A stretch of DNA of 64,000 nucleotides from Bacteroides sp. 43_108 (GCA_001915545.1 MNQS01000021.1:1-64000); one strand, 5' to 3'; positions 45,966 to 55,505 are shown, numbered from the stretch's first letter. A program made the numbers and translations. Notes: a model not told the origin generated them from the sequence alone.

Positions 45966-45996
45966 TTTCGTATCATCTACAAAAACACTAATTTTG
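45966..45996 (+). promoter_or_regulatory. Promoter of the pyruvyl transferase/flippase operon
   Basis: TTTC (45966-45969), 19 bases, TAATTTTG (45989-45996). The ATG at 46013 would have a leader of about 10 nt; ATG 46031 may be used instead. Confidence 0.65.
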
Positions 45997-46012
45997 CCTT
46001 TATTATACACTT

Positions 46013-47140
46013 ATGACAGACAAAGAGCAAATGAGCAAAAATATCTCCATAGTAACATGGCTTGGATATGGAAACTACGGCACAAGTCTTCAATCATATT
46101 CTTTGCACCGAAAGCTTAAAGATTTAGGATATAATGTCAATATTTTGTCAGAATACTCATATACTGGTAAATCCAGCATATCAGAACGCATATCTAATCT
46201 TTTAAGACAAATAAAATTCAACACGCGCTTGTATTATCTTCAGTCCACAAAACTGCAAAAGCTCCATAAATTCCAAAAAGAGAAATACAATCGCAAATTC
46301 ATACTTACAGGTACACAATTTGAAGATATGCTCACCCATACCGACGTTTTTATCACAGGAAGTGACCAAATATGGAATACAGAGCACAATTATCTACCTT
46401 TTATGTTCCTAGATTTTGCAGGTGACGTCAAACGCGTTGCATACGCTTCAAGTATAGGAACAAACAATATACCTGAAAAGTACAGAGATAAAGTAAAAAA
46501 TCATCTTGCCAAATTCTCTAAAATTGGAGTCAGAGAGAAAACGGCTGTAAAAATAATTTCTGAACTACTTGACAGAAATGATATCACACAAGTTGCAGAT
46601 CCAACATTTCTTCTAACGCCGAAGGATTGGGAGGATGTTTCACAGGAGGCATTTTTCGAGAAAGAAATGCCCAGCAAATATATCTTATGTTATTTTATAG
46701 GCAACAGACCAGAATATGCAGAATATCTAAAAGAAATAAAACATACTTATGGAGTTGACAATGTATTGTTAATACCGTCTAAAGAAACCCCCAATATACA
46801 TTTAAATGATGTCACTATATACAATGACGCAGGTCCATGTGAATTCGTTAGACTCATAAATGACGCATCTGTAGTATGTACAGACTCGTTCCATGCAACA
46901 GCACTCTCCATGAACTTCTCAAAGAACTTTGTTGTTTTCAAACGATTCGCTGATTCAGACACTTCTTCCCAGAACTCACGAATATATGATCTCTTAAATG
47001 AGTTTGGATTATCAACACGGATATATGCTCCAGATGTTAAAGACTGGAAAAACATAATACAATATACAGAAATTCAAAAAGCTATCAACGAGAAAAGAAC
47101 ATCATCACTCAATTTTCTAATAAATGCAATAGAATATTAA
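46013..47140 (+). CDS. Polysaccharide pyruvyl transferase-family protein
   Basis: A 375-residue protein. The start could also be ATG 46031 (MSKNISIVTWLGYGNYGTSL), which fits homologues better and gives a longer leader. Family motifs: WLGYGNYGTSLQSYSLHRKL at the N-terminus, VFITGSDQIWNTEHN, KRVAYASSIG, and VVCTDSFHATALSMNFSKNFVVF. The superfamily includes CsaB-type enzymes that add a pyruvate ketal from phosphoenolpyruvate to sugars. The term is a family name here and the acceptor is unknown. Its stop overlaps the flippase start (TAATG), so the two are coupled. Confidence 0.9.
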   Translation: MTDKEQMSKNISIVTWLGYGNYGTSLQSYSLHRKLKDLGYNVNILSEYSYTGKSSISERISNLLRQIKFNTRLYYLQSTKLQKLHKFQKEKYNRKFILTGTQFEDMLTHTDVFITGSDQIWNTEHNYLPFMFLDFAGDVKRVAYASSIGTNNIPEKYRDKVKNHLAKFSKIGVREKTAVKIISELLDRNDITQVADPTFLLTPKDWEDVSQEAFFEKEMPSKYILCYFIGNRPEYAEYLKEIKHTYGVDNVLLIPSKETPNIHLNDVTIYNDAGPCEFVRLINDASVVCTDSFHATALSMNFSKNFVVFKRFADSDTSSQNSRIYDLLNEFGLSTRIYAPDVKDWKNIIQYTEIQKAINEKRTSSLNFLINAIEY

Positions 47141-48654
47141 TGGCTAAGAACTATTATCTATCGTCTTTTTTCTGGAGTACTGCAGCAAAAATACTGAATG
47201 CATTATTCAGTTTCATAACTATACCATTATTGCTGGGACATTTCGGAAAATCAGAATACGGAATTCTCTCCATTGCTACAGCCTGCAACGGCTACATGGC
47301 ATTACTGGATCTCGGAATGAATACCGGGGCTGTAAAATTCTTCTCTCAATGGAAAGCTGAAGGCAAGACTTCTCTTAGAGATCGTGTCGCCAGAACAAAC
47401 ATTACCTTCTACCTTATCATATCAATTGTTAATATCACAGGTCTTATTGCCATTGCACTATGGGGAAAAAACTTCTTTGCCGTAACTGATACAGAATTTG
47501 AGAAACTGCGAACTTGCCTTTTTATCATAGCCACTTTTGCACCGTTAAGTTGGGTCACAACCGCATTCAACCAACTTCTTATCGCAGACAAACAAATAGG
47601 TTTTACGATGCAAATTCAGTGCTTTCAAACAATACTCAAAACTGCACTGGTAGGCATAATCTTATTTGCCGATTCTACTATGACAACATATTTTTTATAT
47701 TTCACTCTGATAACAGCATCTTTGATATTCCCTTATGCTTACAAATGCCTTAAAGACAATCTGATATCGACATTAAGGCCTGCAAAATATTGGAGTGATT
47801 TCAAAATAGTATTTACATTCAGCTTATCCATCTTTGCACTATCCTTCTTTCAGGTAACAGCACTTCAATCCAGGCCTATCATATTAAGCATATTCACAGA
47901 CAACGCAACAAATGTAGTTACCGACTTCAAAATAATAGAAGTTATTCCACTGTTTATCATTACAATAGGAGGAACATTTTCAAGTATATTCTTGCCAAGG
48001 ACCTCCGAACTTGTCGCACAACGGAAGCAAAAAGAGATAGAGGAATTCGCCTACAACTGGACTTTCAAAACCAGTATTATAGCAAACATTTTATGCATTC
48101 CCTTTATTTTGTCAGCACAGGAAGCCATCACAGCTTATGTTGGCAAGGAATTTTCCCATCTATCTACTTGGTTGTCGCTATGGTGTTTAACAGTTCTCAT
48201 ACAAATTCATACAACACCTGGCAACAGCCTTGTTCTTGCATATGGAAAAACAAAAGCACTCGTCATAACCACAGCCATATCATGCGCCATATCCATGATT
48301 ATCAACATCATTTTATGCAAGCAATATGGAATAGGTTCTGCCATTATAGGATACTTTGTATACGTAAATATAATCATTGGCCTATATTACATCATTTACT
48401 ATAAAAAACTAATGGGCCTCAACCGCATAAAGATGTTCACCAGCTTTATGTACCCTACACTTATAAGTTTAGCTATATTTGCTATAGTCTATTTCATTCC
48501 GACACCCAATGTCTTTAACCTCATAAGCAACACAAGAATCAAATACATAGTCATCTGTATATTCAAAACGGCGATATGGATATTGCCATATCTTGCCATC
48601 CTTACCAAAATGAACAAAATCAGCATAAAAGAAATCATAAATTCAAGAAAATGA
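47140..48654 (+). CDS. Polysaccharide flippase (Wzx, MOP superfamily)
   Basis: A 504-residue protein with about 12-14 hydrophobic helices. It begins NYYLSSFFWSTAAKILNALFSFITIPLLLGHFGKSEYGILS, the typical Wzx N-terminus with GxxEYG-like loop. It translocates the lipid-linked repeat unit to the periplasmic face. It overlaps both neighbours: the TAATG with the pyruvyl transferase, and ATGA with the iron-sulfur gene. The second flippase at 22.4 kb is of another subtype. Confidence 0.92.
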   Translation: MAKNYYLSSFFWSTAAKILNALFSFITIPLLLGHFGKSEYGILSIATACNGYMALLDLGMNTGAVKFFSQWKAEGKTSLRDRVARTNITFYLIISIVNITGLIAIALWGKNFFAVTDTEFEKLRTCLFIIATFAPLSWVTTAFNQLLIADKQIGFTMQIQCFQTILKTALVGIILFADSTMTTYFLYFTLITASLIFPYAYKCLKDNLISTLRPAKYWSDFKIVFTFSLSIFALSFFQVTALQSRPIILSIFTDNATNVVTDFKIIEVIPLFIITIGGTFSSIFLPRTSELVAQRKQKEIEEFAYNWTFKTSIIANILCIPFILSAQEAITAYVGKEFSHLSTWLSLWCLTVLIQIHTTPGNSLVLAYGKTKALVITTAISCAISMIINIILCKQYGIGSAIIGYFVYVNIIIGLYYIIYYKKLMGLNRIKMFTSFMYPTLISLAIFAIVYFIPTPNVFNLISNTRIKYIVICIFKTAIWILPYLAILTKMNKISIKEIINSRK

Positions 48655-49847
48655 AATCTATCTGCAAGAACAACGAATGTACTGCCTGCTACGCATGTAT
48701 AAACGTCTGCCCTAAACAGTGCATTTCAATGCATAAAGACACTTATGGAAGCCTGCAACCTAAAATAGATGAAAACAAATGCATTAATTGCAATCTATGC
48801 GTCAAGACATGCCCCAATAACACCCCTCCAACATTCAACATGCCATCTGCCTGCTATGCATCATGGATAGAGGAATATAAAACTAGAAAGAAATGCGCAT
48901 CTGGAGGTATTGGAACAATGATTTCTCAATACGCTATAAGCAAAAAACAGGCTATAGTATATGGTTCCAGATTCAACAAGGATTTCCAAGCAACAGCATT
49001 CGGCACATCAAATATAAGAGACATTGAATTGTTCAAAGGTTCTAAATATGTACAAAGCCTAATTGGTCACGACACATTCAAGAAGATAAAAACACAACTT
49101 GACAGAAATGAATATGTAGTCTTTATCGGTACTCCGTGTCAAATTGCAGGCCTAAAAGGTTTTCTACATCGTGAATACGAGAATCTTTTGACAGTAGATC
49201 TTATATGCCATGGCGTTTGCCCATCAGACTACTTGAAAGAAGAGGTGGAATACCTATGCAACAGGTATAATCTCAAAGACATAGACGACATAAGGTTCAG
49301 AGGTAATGACGAATATAATTTCTGTCTAAGCCTGTGGAGCAATGATCAGCTCAAATATTGCAAACGAGAATATTCCGACTACTATCTGAGTGGGTTCCTG
49401 CTGGGAGTAACCATGCGTGAAAACTGCTATACTTGCAAATATGCACGCCCAGAAAGGATTTCAGACATAACGATTGGTGATTTCATTGGACTTGGAAATA
49501 AAATACCATTTGAATACAATGTGTCTAACGTATCCTCCGTATTCATAAATACACAAAAGGGGAAAGAGTTCTATTTTAATCTCTGTAGAGAAGAGCAAAC
49601 CATAAAATACATAGAAAGACCACTAGAAGAAAGACTTGAGTATGGACCATCTCTCAGATATCCATTCCCAAGACACAATCTCAATGCTCTTTTCAAAGAA
49701 AATTACACTAAATACGGATTTGTCAAAGCCATAAGAATAACACTCAAGAAAAAAGTCATCATCAGCAGAATTAAAGACTCACTGCCGGCTATAAGGTACG
49801 CTTACAGGATGGCCAAATCTTTAGTTGCAAAATTCAGACATATATAA
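48651..49847 (+). CDS. Coenzyme F420 hydrogenase/dehydrogenase beta-subunit-like iron-sulfur protein
   Basis: A 398-residue protein. The ATG overlaps the flippase stop, deciding the start (MKSICKNNECTACYACINVC). It has two N-terminal [4Fe-4S] motifs (CTACYACINVCPKQC and CINCNLCVKTCPNN). The FrhB/FdhB domains follow, with SGGIGTMISQYAI, FIGTPCQIAGLKGFL, VDLICHGVCPSDYLKEEVEYL and NCYTCKYARPERISDITIGDF. In the known family these bind FAD and use F420 or ferredoxin. The organism is not expected to make F420, so ferredoxin is more likely. Members in polysaccharide loci, often next to pyruvyl transferases, have no proven role. A redox step on the glycan is inferred only from position. Confidence 0.88.
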   Translation: MKSICKNNECTACYACINVCPKQCISMHKDTYGSLQPKIDENKCINCNLCVKTCPNNTPPTFNMPSACYASWIEEYKTRKKCASGGIGTMISQYAISKKQAIVYGSRFNKDFQATAFGTSNIRDIELFKGSKYVQSLIGHDTFKKIKTQLDRNEYVVFIGTPCQIAGLKGFLHREYENLLTVDLICHGVCPSDYLKEEVEYLCNRYNLKDIDDIRFRGNDEYNFCLSLWSNDQLKYCKREYSDYYLSGFLLGVTMRENCYTCKYARPERISDITIGDFIGLGNKIPFEYNVSNVSSVFINTQKGKEFYFNLCREEQTIKYIERPLEERLEYGPSLRYPFPRHNLNALFKENYTKYGFVKAIRITLKKKVIISRIKDSLPAIRYAYRMAKSLVAKFRHI

Positions 49848-50871
49848 CCTGATTAAAGAATATACCTATACACAAGAATACAAGAGAAATAAATACAACA
49901 ATTACCTTAGAAATTATGCTTGGCTTTATTGTATAGAAGACAAGAGGGAATAAAATTACCTCAACTACTCCAAGAAGTTCAGAAAGACGGAAAGCCAGTA
50001 CCGGCAATTCATAAAATATAATGAATGCCGCCAATGATAGAATTTCAAACTTCAATAACACCGTAACATATGGGTTGTACTGCGCTATGAGCTTATGCTT
50101 CCAGAACACGAAATATGTTATGGCAATTTTAGCCAGAAATACCATATTGAAGACATTGATTTCATCCCACTGGCCCATTTTCTGAAGATTCTGATAAACT
50201 GTCAGTTTCTCTTCAATATAAGGTATCGGTATCGCCATCAACAGATTTGTATGCGACAAATATAAAAGATAACAAAGCGGTATGATGGAAAGATAGAAGT
50301 AATACTGCCATTTCTTGAAAGGGGAATATCCGAATCCTACCAAAAGCAAAAGAATTGCAGAAGTATAATGAAACAATGAAGCACAAAATGCCAGCAACAG
50401 ATAGTGCCAGCGATCCCCCTTCTTCAGATATGGTATTGCACATAAAAACAATCCTGCAGACACACCGACTCTTATTTGATTCATTCCGTGCAACAGATAA
50501 TAATTACAAAAATACATCAACAAGGAAAGAAACCACAACGATGTCAGCCTGCGTATTGCTTTCATGTGCAGGGCAAGACTGAGGAATGCATATATTAGAA
50601 ATACAAATACCACATTGCCTAATACATAGTACACAAAATTTGCAATAAATACAAATGATATTTCAGTTGTAAATTCAGCCTCTTTTCTGTAATACAATGA
50701 AACATAGCTCATATAATCATGATCTAGATCAGAAGGACGTAGTCCGGCCACAAAAGCCAAAATAAGACCGACCGCAAAAAATAGCGGCGTCCGGACCTCC
50801 TCACCCAATCTATCTTCCAAGATTGCTATAAGGGATATGACACAAAAAAGAAAAAATATTATTAATATCAT
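49834..50871 (-). CDS. EpsG-family polysaccharide polymerase (Wzy-like)
   Basis: A 345-residue inner-membrane protein with about ten hydrophobic segments and few charges. FVAGLRPSDLDHDYMSYVSLYY near residues 38-60 is the early loop of the EpsG family, which supplies Wzy-type polymerisation of repeat units at the periplasmic face. YCNYYLLHGMNQIRVGVSAGLFL is also typical. Last gene of the minus-strand operon. Its 3' end overlaps the 3' end of the convergent FrhB-like gene by 14 bases. Confidence 0.85.
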   Translation of the reverse strand: MILIIFFLFCVISLIAILEDRLGEEVRTPLFFAVGLILAFVAGLRPSDLDHDYMSYVSLYYRKEAEFTTEISFVFIANFVYYVLGNVVFVFLIYAFLSLALHMKAIRRLTSLWFLSLLMYFCNYYLLHGMNQIRVGVSAGLFLCAIPYLKKGDRWHYLLLAFCASLFHYTSAILLLLVGFGYSPFKKWQYYFYLSIIPLCYLLYLSHTNLLMAIPIPYIEEKLTVYQNLQKMGQWDEINVFNMVFLAKIAITYFVFWKHKLIAQYNPYVTVLLKFEILSLAAFIIFYELPVLAFRLSELLGVVEVILFPLVFYTIKPSIISKVIVVFISLVFLCIGIFFNQVIYV

Positions 50872-50917
50872 TTGTGCAGCATTAGCCTATACCATTCAAA
50901 TAACAAAAGTCAAGCAT

Positions 50918-52000
50918 TCACTTGACCTTTTGCACATTCATTCTTTCACGCTTAATATAAACATACGACGAAGAACAAACAAGAGCCATAAACACACATC
51001 CGATAACAATCAGCATACGTTTTGGCTTTGACGGCTTAAGTGGCACTGTTGTTGAATCAACTACTGTAAATGCCGGGGTACGTTCTTGCACCTTGGCCTT
51101 GGCCATCTGCACTTGCTGAGCCATCTGACTATACGAGGTCATAGCAAGCTGAAGTTCATTCTCCAGATTCTCCTGTTCTGAAATATACGCTTGAAGTATA
51201 GTTCCCTTATGCGAGTCACAATACTCAGCATATCTGGCTCTTACCTTATCGTAAGCCAACTTACTCTCCGCACACAGTTTCTCAACATAGCGCAAATCGT
51301 TGCGCGCTTTACTTGTTCTATATTCTATAATAAAATCTTGAAGCTTTTGCTTAAGCGAATCAGTCATCGTTGCTGCAATCAACGGGTCCTGAGCACTAAA
51401 TCCGATGGTTATCACACTTGTTTTCTTATCAACCATACATGATATGCTACCACCAAGATTTTTACAGATTTCCTCCTGATCCTTACTTAGCCAAAATGGA
51501 TCTACAGAGTCTGCACCGGCCTTCAAATCCTTTTTTGGTGGAGCAACCAAGGCAACAACAGCCTTTACTCCTTTGCCTATGAAAGACCACCAAGGTTGTT
51601 CCTGTTTGTATTTAAGATATTCGTAAAGAGTACAATCTATACTTCCGTCAGAGGATTTCACCTTTACATCAAAAAGTCCAACCAGAAAATCAGTAGAACC
51701 TACTATATCAGGATATATCTCTGGATAAATTGCATCCTCACCTGAATTGCCGATATTTACTCCTACCATGCTGGCCAAAGAACTGATATTTCCAGAAATA
51801 CCAGAACTGTTAGAAAATTCAGGAGCCAAAGTTGTACTTGCCGAATACTGTCTCGGAATACTAAGAACATAAATTGACGAAAGCACTAAAACCACCGCAC
51901 ATACCTTCGCAATCAATTTCCATTCACTCAGCAAAACTTTCAGTATCTTCTGCAAGTCAATAGGTTCTGTACTACTATTTTGTATCATATCGCTTTTCAT
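50918..52000 (-). CDS. Wzz-like polysaccharide chain-length regulator
   Basis: A 360-residue protein. A cytoplasmic N-terminus ends at IDLQKILKVLLSEWKLIAKV, followed by TM1 (about 32-52), a periplasmic helical body (coiled coil about 200-300), and a C-terminal PSKPKRMLIVIGCVFMALVCSS with the Pro-rich TM2 motif. No kinase domain. Such proteins set the chain length of polymer made by Wzy. It overlaps the Wza-like gene by one base at 52000 and is 46 bases upstream of the EpsG gene, forming one operon. The other Wzz-type protein in the window is the BY-kinase fusion. Confidence 0.92.
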   Translation of the reverse strand: MKSDMIQNSSTEPIDLQKILKVLLSEWKLIAKVCAVVLVLSSIYVLSIPRQYSASTTLAPEFSNSSGISGNISSLASMVGVNIGNSGEDAIYPEIYPDIVGSTDFLVGLFDVKVKSSDGSIDCTLYEYLKYKQEQPWWSFIGKGVKAVVALVAPPKKDLKAGADSVDPFWLSKDQEEICKNLGGSISCMVDKKTSVITIGFSAQDPLIAATMTDSLKQKLQDFIIEYRTSKARNDLRYVEKLCAESKLAYDKVRARYAEYCDSHKGTILQAYISEQENLENELQLAMTSYSQMAQQVQMAKAKVQERTPAFTVVDSTTVPLKPSKPKRMLIVIGCVFMALVCSSSYVYIKRERMNVQKVK

Positions 52001-54543
52001 TATTTCAACAGATTTGCCAACGTAGCTATCATCGTAGCAAGAGATGATGCAGATGTTCCTATACTTAACATTTCAGCCGTTGACATCTTTTGCTTGTTCT
52101 CTTTTGCAGGTACCACAATCTCGCAACCCGGTTCAATAAGCTTGCTTGTAGAACCGTTAAGCACGCGTACAGATCCGTTCATGTAAATGGCATACACCCT
52201 TGACTTTCTGGCTCTGTTGCCATAACCTCCGGCACGCTCGATATAGTATTTAAGAGATTTACCTTTCTTATAGTTTATAGATATTGGATACATTACCTCT
52301 CCGCTTATCTTTACGGTATTCGAGAACTGCGGAACAGTTATCACGTCTCCCTCTCTCAATCTTATGTCCTCACCGCCTCCAGGTTCAGCCATAGCAGCTT
52401 CAAGGTTGATGGCAACAGGATAAGTATTTCCAAGGTCAAGCTTCATGTTCATAAGTGAATCGGCACGTACCATGTCGATATTCTTTTCCGAACGCATACT
52501 TTCTTCATAAAGCTGTATCTGCGATGCTCTCAGCGATGCCTCTCTCTGATTCATTTCTTCTTCAGTCATCTTACGTTCAAGACGGGCACCCTTGGCATAA
52601 GCCACAGACGACAAACCTCCACATGCTTTCACGAGGTCGCTCAATCGATAGTCCTTCTTCGACATGGCATAATCGCCTTCGAAATTCACAGCACCGTCGA
52701 TAGTGACATTCTTCTGCTCTGAGTATGCAGGACTCTTTCTTACATTTACTTCATCGAACGGATGAAGCTTGAATCCAGGCTCACCATCTACAACAAAACC
52801 GTCTCGCAGAGCAAAGCTGAAAGTCTGAGCAAGAGAATCCGTATCATTCGTAGCCTTAGTATTCTTGATTCTTCTGAACACATCGACCTTCACTGTTGAA
52901 GCGGCATCTGTAAGTCCTCCTGCCTGTACGACGATGTCTTCTATCGACATGTTTTCAGCGTATGTATATATACCAGGATAGTTGACCTCACCGCTGATTT
53001 TAAGTGTTCGCTCAGGGCGCATATCGCTCAAACTTGGTATATAAAGAACATCGTTGTTGCGAAGCGGAATATCGGCTACACTTCCTTCGAGAAGACCTGC
53101 AACATCGATAGGCAAAACTTCCAAAGTCAAATCGTCCTTGGTTCTGTGCATGACAGCACGTGCAAGAAAGGCATCTTCACGAACTCCTTCCGCTGCATTA
53201 ATAAGTTCACGAACAGAAGAAATGTTTCCGTCCATCTGATACATGCCTGGATGGAACACTGCACCCTTAACCTCGACCATATTGGAAAAACGCTGTATGA
53301 CAGAATCCACAAACAACGAGTCACCGTCATCAAGAGTAAAGCCGTTCATTTCGAACTCGCCGATTGTATGTATTGAAAATTCCCTACCGCTCTTTCTGAT
53401 AAGTCTGACATTCTTCTTATATGCATCACCTGTGAAACCGCCTGCATACGAAATCAAAGTTGAAACACTTTCGTTCTTCTTCATTTCATAGTACATAGGT
53501 CTCTTTACTTTTCCTTGTATGTCGACAAGACAATCATAGGTGCCGACAACGATAACATCATCATCCTGCAATCTTATATTGCCCTTAAGATTTCCATTAA
53601 GGATATAATCGTACACGTCGATAGATGCAACTTGGCGACCGCCTCTGTACACCTTGATATCACGCAAGGTTCCGATATCGCTGATACCACCTGCTGCATA
53701 AAGGGCATTGAATGCAGATGACAGAGAGTTGAGCGTGTAGGTACCAGGGGCAACAACTTCACCCATAACCTGAACCTGAATAGAGCGCATTTCTCCTACT
53801 GTAAGCTGAACGTTCGATGAAGAATAGAAACGACCGACCTGCGACTGGACATATTTGTTGGCCTCATCGACAGACATACCGGCAAGCTTCAACGGCCCGA
53901 TACCTTCTATTGTTACACTGCCATCAGGTGAAATAGTACCTGTAAATGTGGTCTGCGAAGCCCCCCACACATCTATATATACAACATCACCCGGTCCCAA
54001 GACATAGTTGCCAGGGGTCGGGATATTCATATTCGGTTCGAAAGTAAGCATGTTATTATTGAATATGCTTCGTCCGAACACCTCATTCTCTTTCTTAGAG
54101 AAAAGATTCTGATAATACATCAAAGAATCAATGTCCAAGAAACCGATTTCGTCATTAAGCATATTCTTTTGGTCAAGCTTAGAAGGCATCTCGTTCATTT
54201 CCTTCTGCGAACGCACCATGTAGTTGTTCTTCTTGCGATATTCGTCCAACGCCTTCTCCTTATTGGTGCGCATACGGTTTTCCGTTTTGACGTTCTGTGA
54301 ACTTCCAGTCAGATCCAACGCTCCCGGCTGACTCTGCTGAGCCTCATACTTCTTACGTATACGCCTCATCTGATCGACTGTTACGCCTTTCTGCAGAAGC
54401 TTGCTGACAATGTCCTGCTGTGTAGCACCCTTTTCCTGCTGGCTTATAACGTACTGCATGACCTGATCATCAGTCATGGTCTGAGAATATGCAGTCTGCA
54501 CTACAGACAGAAGACATATAAAAAACAGTAATTTCTTTAACAT
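52000..54543 (-). CDS. Wza-like SLBB-domain polysaccharide export protein
   Basis: An 847-residue protein with a cleavable signal (MLKKLLFFICLLSVVQTAYS). An acidic/Gln-rich helical segment comes first (about 25-130). The polysaccharide-export domain follows (NYVLGPGDVVYIDVWGASQTTFTGTISPDGSVTIEG). Several SLBB repeats then occur: VQVMGEVVAPGTYTLN, VEVKGAVFHPGMYQM, LKISGEVNYPGIYTY, VTIDGAVNFEGDY and VKISGEVMYPISI. It forms the outer-membrane/periplasm channel for polymer export. Much longer than E. coli Wza (379 aa), which is normal for Bacteroidota. Sits between the initiating transferase and the Wzz-like gene. Confidence 0.95.
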   Translation of the reverse strand: MLKKLLFFICLLSVVQTAYSQTMTDDQVMQYVISQQEKGATQQDIVSKLLQKGVTVDQMRRIRKKYEAQQSQPGALDLTGSSQNVKTENRMRTNKEKALDEYRKKNNYMVRSQKEMNEMPSKLDQKNMLNDEIGFLDIDSLMYYQNLFSKKENEVFGRSIFNNNMLTFEPNMNIPTPGNYVLGPGDVVYIDVWGASQTTFTGTISPDGSVTIEGIGPLKLAGMSVDEANKYVQSQVGRFYSSSNVQLTVGEMRSIQVQVMGEVVAPGTYTLNSLSSAFNALYAAGGISDIGTLRDIKVYRGGRQVASIDVYDYILNGNLKGNIRLQDDDVIVVGTYDCLVDIQGKVKRPMYYEMKKNESVSTLISYAGGFTGDAYKKNVRLIRKSGREFSIHTIGEFEMNGFTLDDGDSLFVDSVIQRFSNMVEVKGAVFHPGMYQMDGNISSVRELINAAEGVREDAFLARAVMHRTKDDLTLEVLPIDVAGLLEGSVADIPLRNNDVLYIPSLSDMRPERTLKISGEVNYPGIYTYAENMSIEDIVVQAGGLTDAASTVKVDVFRRIKNTKATNDTDSLAQTFSFALRDGFVVDGEPGFKLHPFDEVNVRKSPAYSEQKNVTIDGAVNFEGDYAMSKKDYRLSDLVKACGGLSSVAYAKGARLERKMTEEEMNQREASLRASQIQLYEESMRSEKNIDMVRADSLMNMKLDLGNTYPVAINLEAAMAEPGGGEDIRLREGDVITVPQFSNTVKISGEVMYPISINYKKGKSLKYYIERAGGYGNRARKSRVYAIYMNGSVRVLNGSTSKLIEPGCEIVVPAKENKQKMSTAEMLSIGTSASSLATMIATLANLLK

Positions 54544-54551
54544 ATTTCAAA

Positions 54552-55196
54552 TCAGAATTTTTTTCCTCCAAAAACAGATGCTCCGGTCTCGAAAATAATC
54601 TTCAGATCCAACATCAGCGATCTGTGTCTCAAATAGTCCAAATCCATGTCGAGACGCATCAGCATCTTTTCCATCGTGTCTGTATAACCATTATGAAGAG
54701 TGGCATTTGAGGTTACACCCGGACGACTGCAGAACAACAGAGCATAATCAGGATTATGCTCCATAATCTTATCTATAAAATATTTGCGTTCTGGTCTATA
54801 GCCGACAAAAGACATATCGCCGATGAGCACATTCCACAGCTGCGGAAGCTCATCCAGATGGTGTTCGCGCAAGAACTTGCCGACTTTTGTCAATCGTTTG
54901 TCCTCTTTTACGGCGAGCTGCGGTGCACCGCTCTCTTCGGCGTCGACCACCATGGTACGGAACTTATAGATGTAGAAAGGTTTTCCACCTAAACCGATTC
55001 TCTCCTGTTTGAAAAAAGCAGGGCCCTTTCCTTCTGCCTTCTGCATGATATACACAACAAGAATCAACGGCGAAAGCACAACCAATCCAATAAGTGCTCC
55101 CAATATATCTCCAGTTCTTTTCAAAAATCGCTCTACGGCATTCATGCCGTCAATATTTTCTATCTCCTCTGTTGAAGCAGCCATTGCCAAATTCAT
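54552..55196 (-). CDS. Initiating sugar transferase (undecaprenyl-phosphate type, short form)
   Basis: A 214-residue protein. A short N-terminal segment and one hydrophobic re-entrant helix (GDILGALIGLVVLSPLILVVYIM, about 29-51) lead to the catalytic domain with KQERIGLGGKPFYIYKFRTM, EHHLDELPQLWNVLIGDMSFVGYRPE and RPGVTSNATLHNGY. This is the PglC-like short form, lacking the WcaJ N-terminal domain. It is the first gene of the minus-strand export operon, with a promoter 205 bases upstream. It is a likely initiator for the polymer of the 40-55 kb locus, while the WcaJ-like enzyme serves another or the same chain. Confidence 0.92.
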   Translation of the reverse strand: MNLAMAASTEEIENIDGMNAVERFLKRTGDILGALIGLVVLSPLILVVYIMQKAEGKGPAFFKQERIGLGGKPFYIYKFRTMVVDAEESGAPQLAVKEDKRLTKVGKFLREHHLDELPQLWNVLIGDMSFVGYRPERKYFIDKIMEHNPDYALLFCSRPGVTSNATLHNGYTDTMEKMLMRLDMDLDYLRHRSLMLDLKIIFETGASVFGGKKF

Positions 55197-55505
55197 GATT
55201 AAGGTTTTACTCTAATGTTTTATGTTTTTGTATATTTTTCATTGTTAACAACGCTTTTCTTATGCAAATATTATGCAGACAAGAAACAATCTTTTGCACT
55301 CGCATGAACAATAATAAGAAAGGCGCTAAAAATTCCATCCCTAATGCCCTGCAACAAGGCGCACTATCCTTTTTTCGGGACGAAAAAGCATAATGTTCTG
55401 CAAAGATACTCTTTTTTGCTTACGTGGCAAACACAAACCATAGCCAAGCGACACATTTGGCGCAAAAGCGCACAAAACCGGAAGAACTAATGTATGTACC
55501 ATACA
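55197..55505. other. 309-base interval with promoter and long leader of the export operon
   Basis: Contains the promoter at 55401-55431 and a leader of about 200 nt, AT-rich near the start codon. AAGGCGC occurs twice as a direct repeat (about 55320 and 55355). I see no UpxY-like gene or terminator-like hairpin with T-run in it. Confidence 0.7.
55401..55431 (-). promoter_or_regulatory. Promoter of the sugar transferase / wza / wzz / wzy operon
   Basis: On the minus strand TTTG (55431-55428), exactly 19 bases, TATCTTTG (55408-55401). Ideal spacing; leader about 200 nt. Confidence 0.8.

Larger units (their letters stand above)
45702..46012. other. 311-base AT-rich divergent region
   Basis: Divergent control region between two polysaccharide operons. 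A plus-strand promoter is at 45966-45996, and a minus-strand TACTTTTG -7 box at 45799-45806 would give a ~95-nt leader. No ORF, strong hairpin or invertible repeat found. Confidence 0.7.

Noticed and set aside
46013-49847. F420-dependent metabolism
   Set aside because: The FrhB-like domain alone is not evidence for F420; no F420 synthesis gene is visible and Bacteroidales are not known producers.
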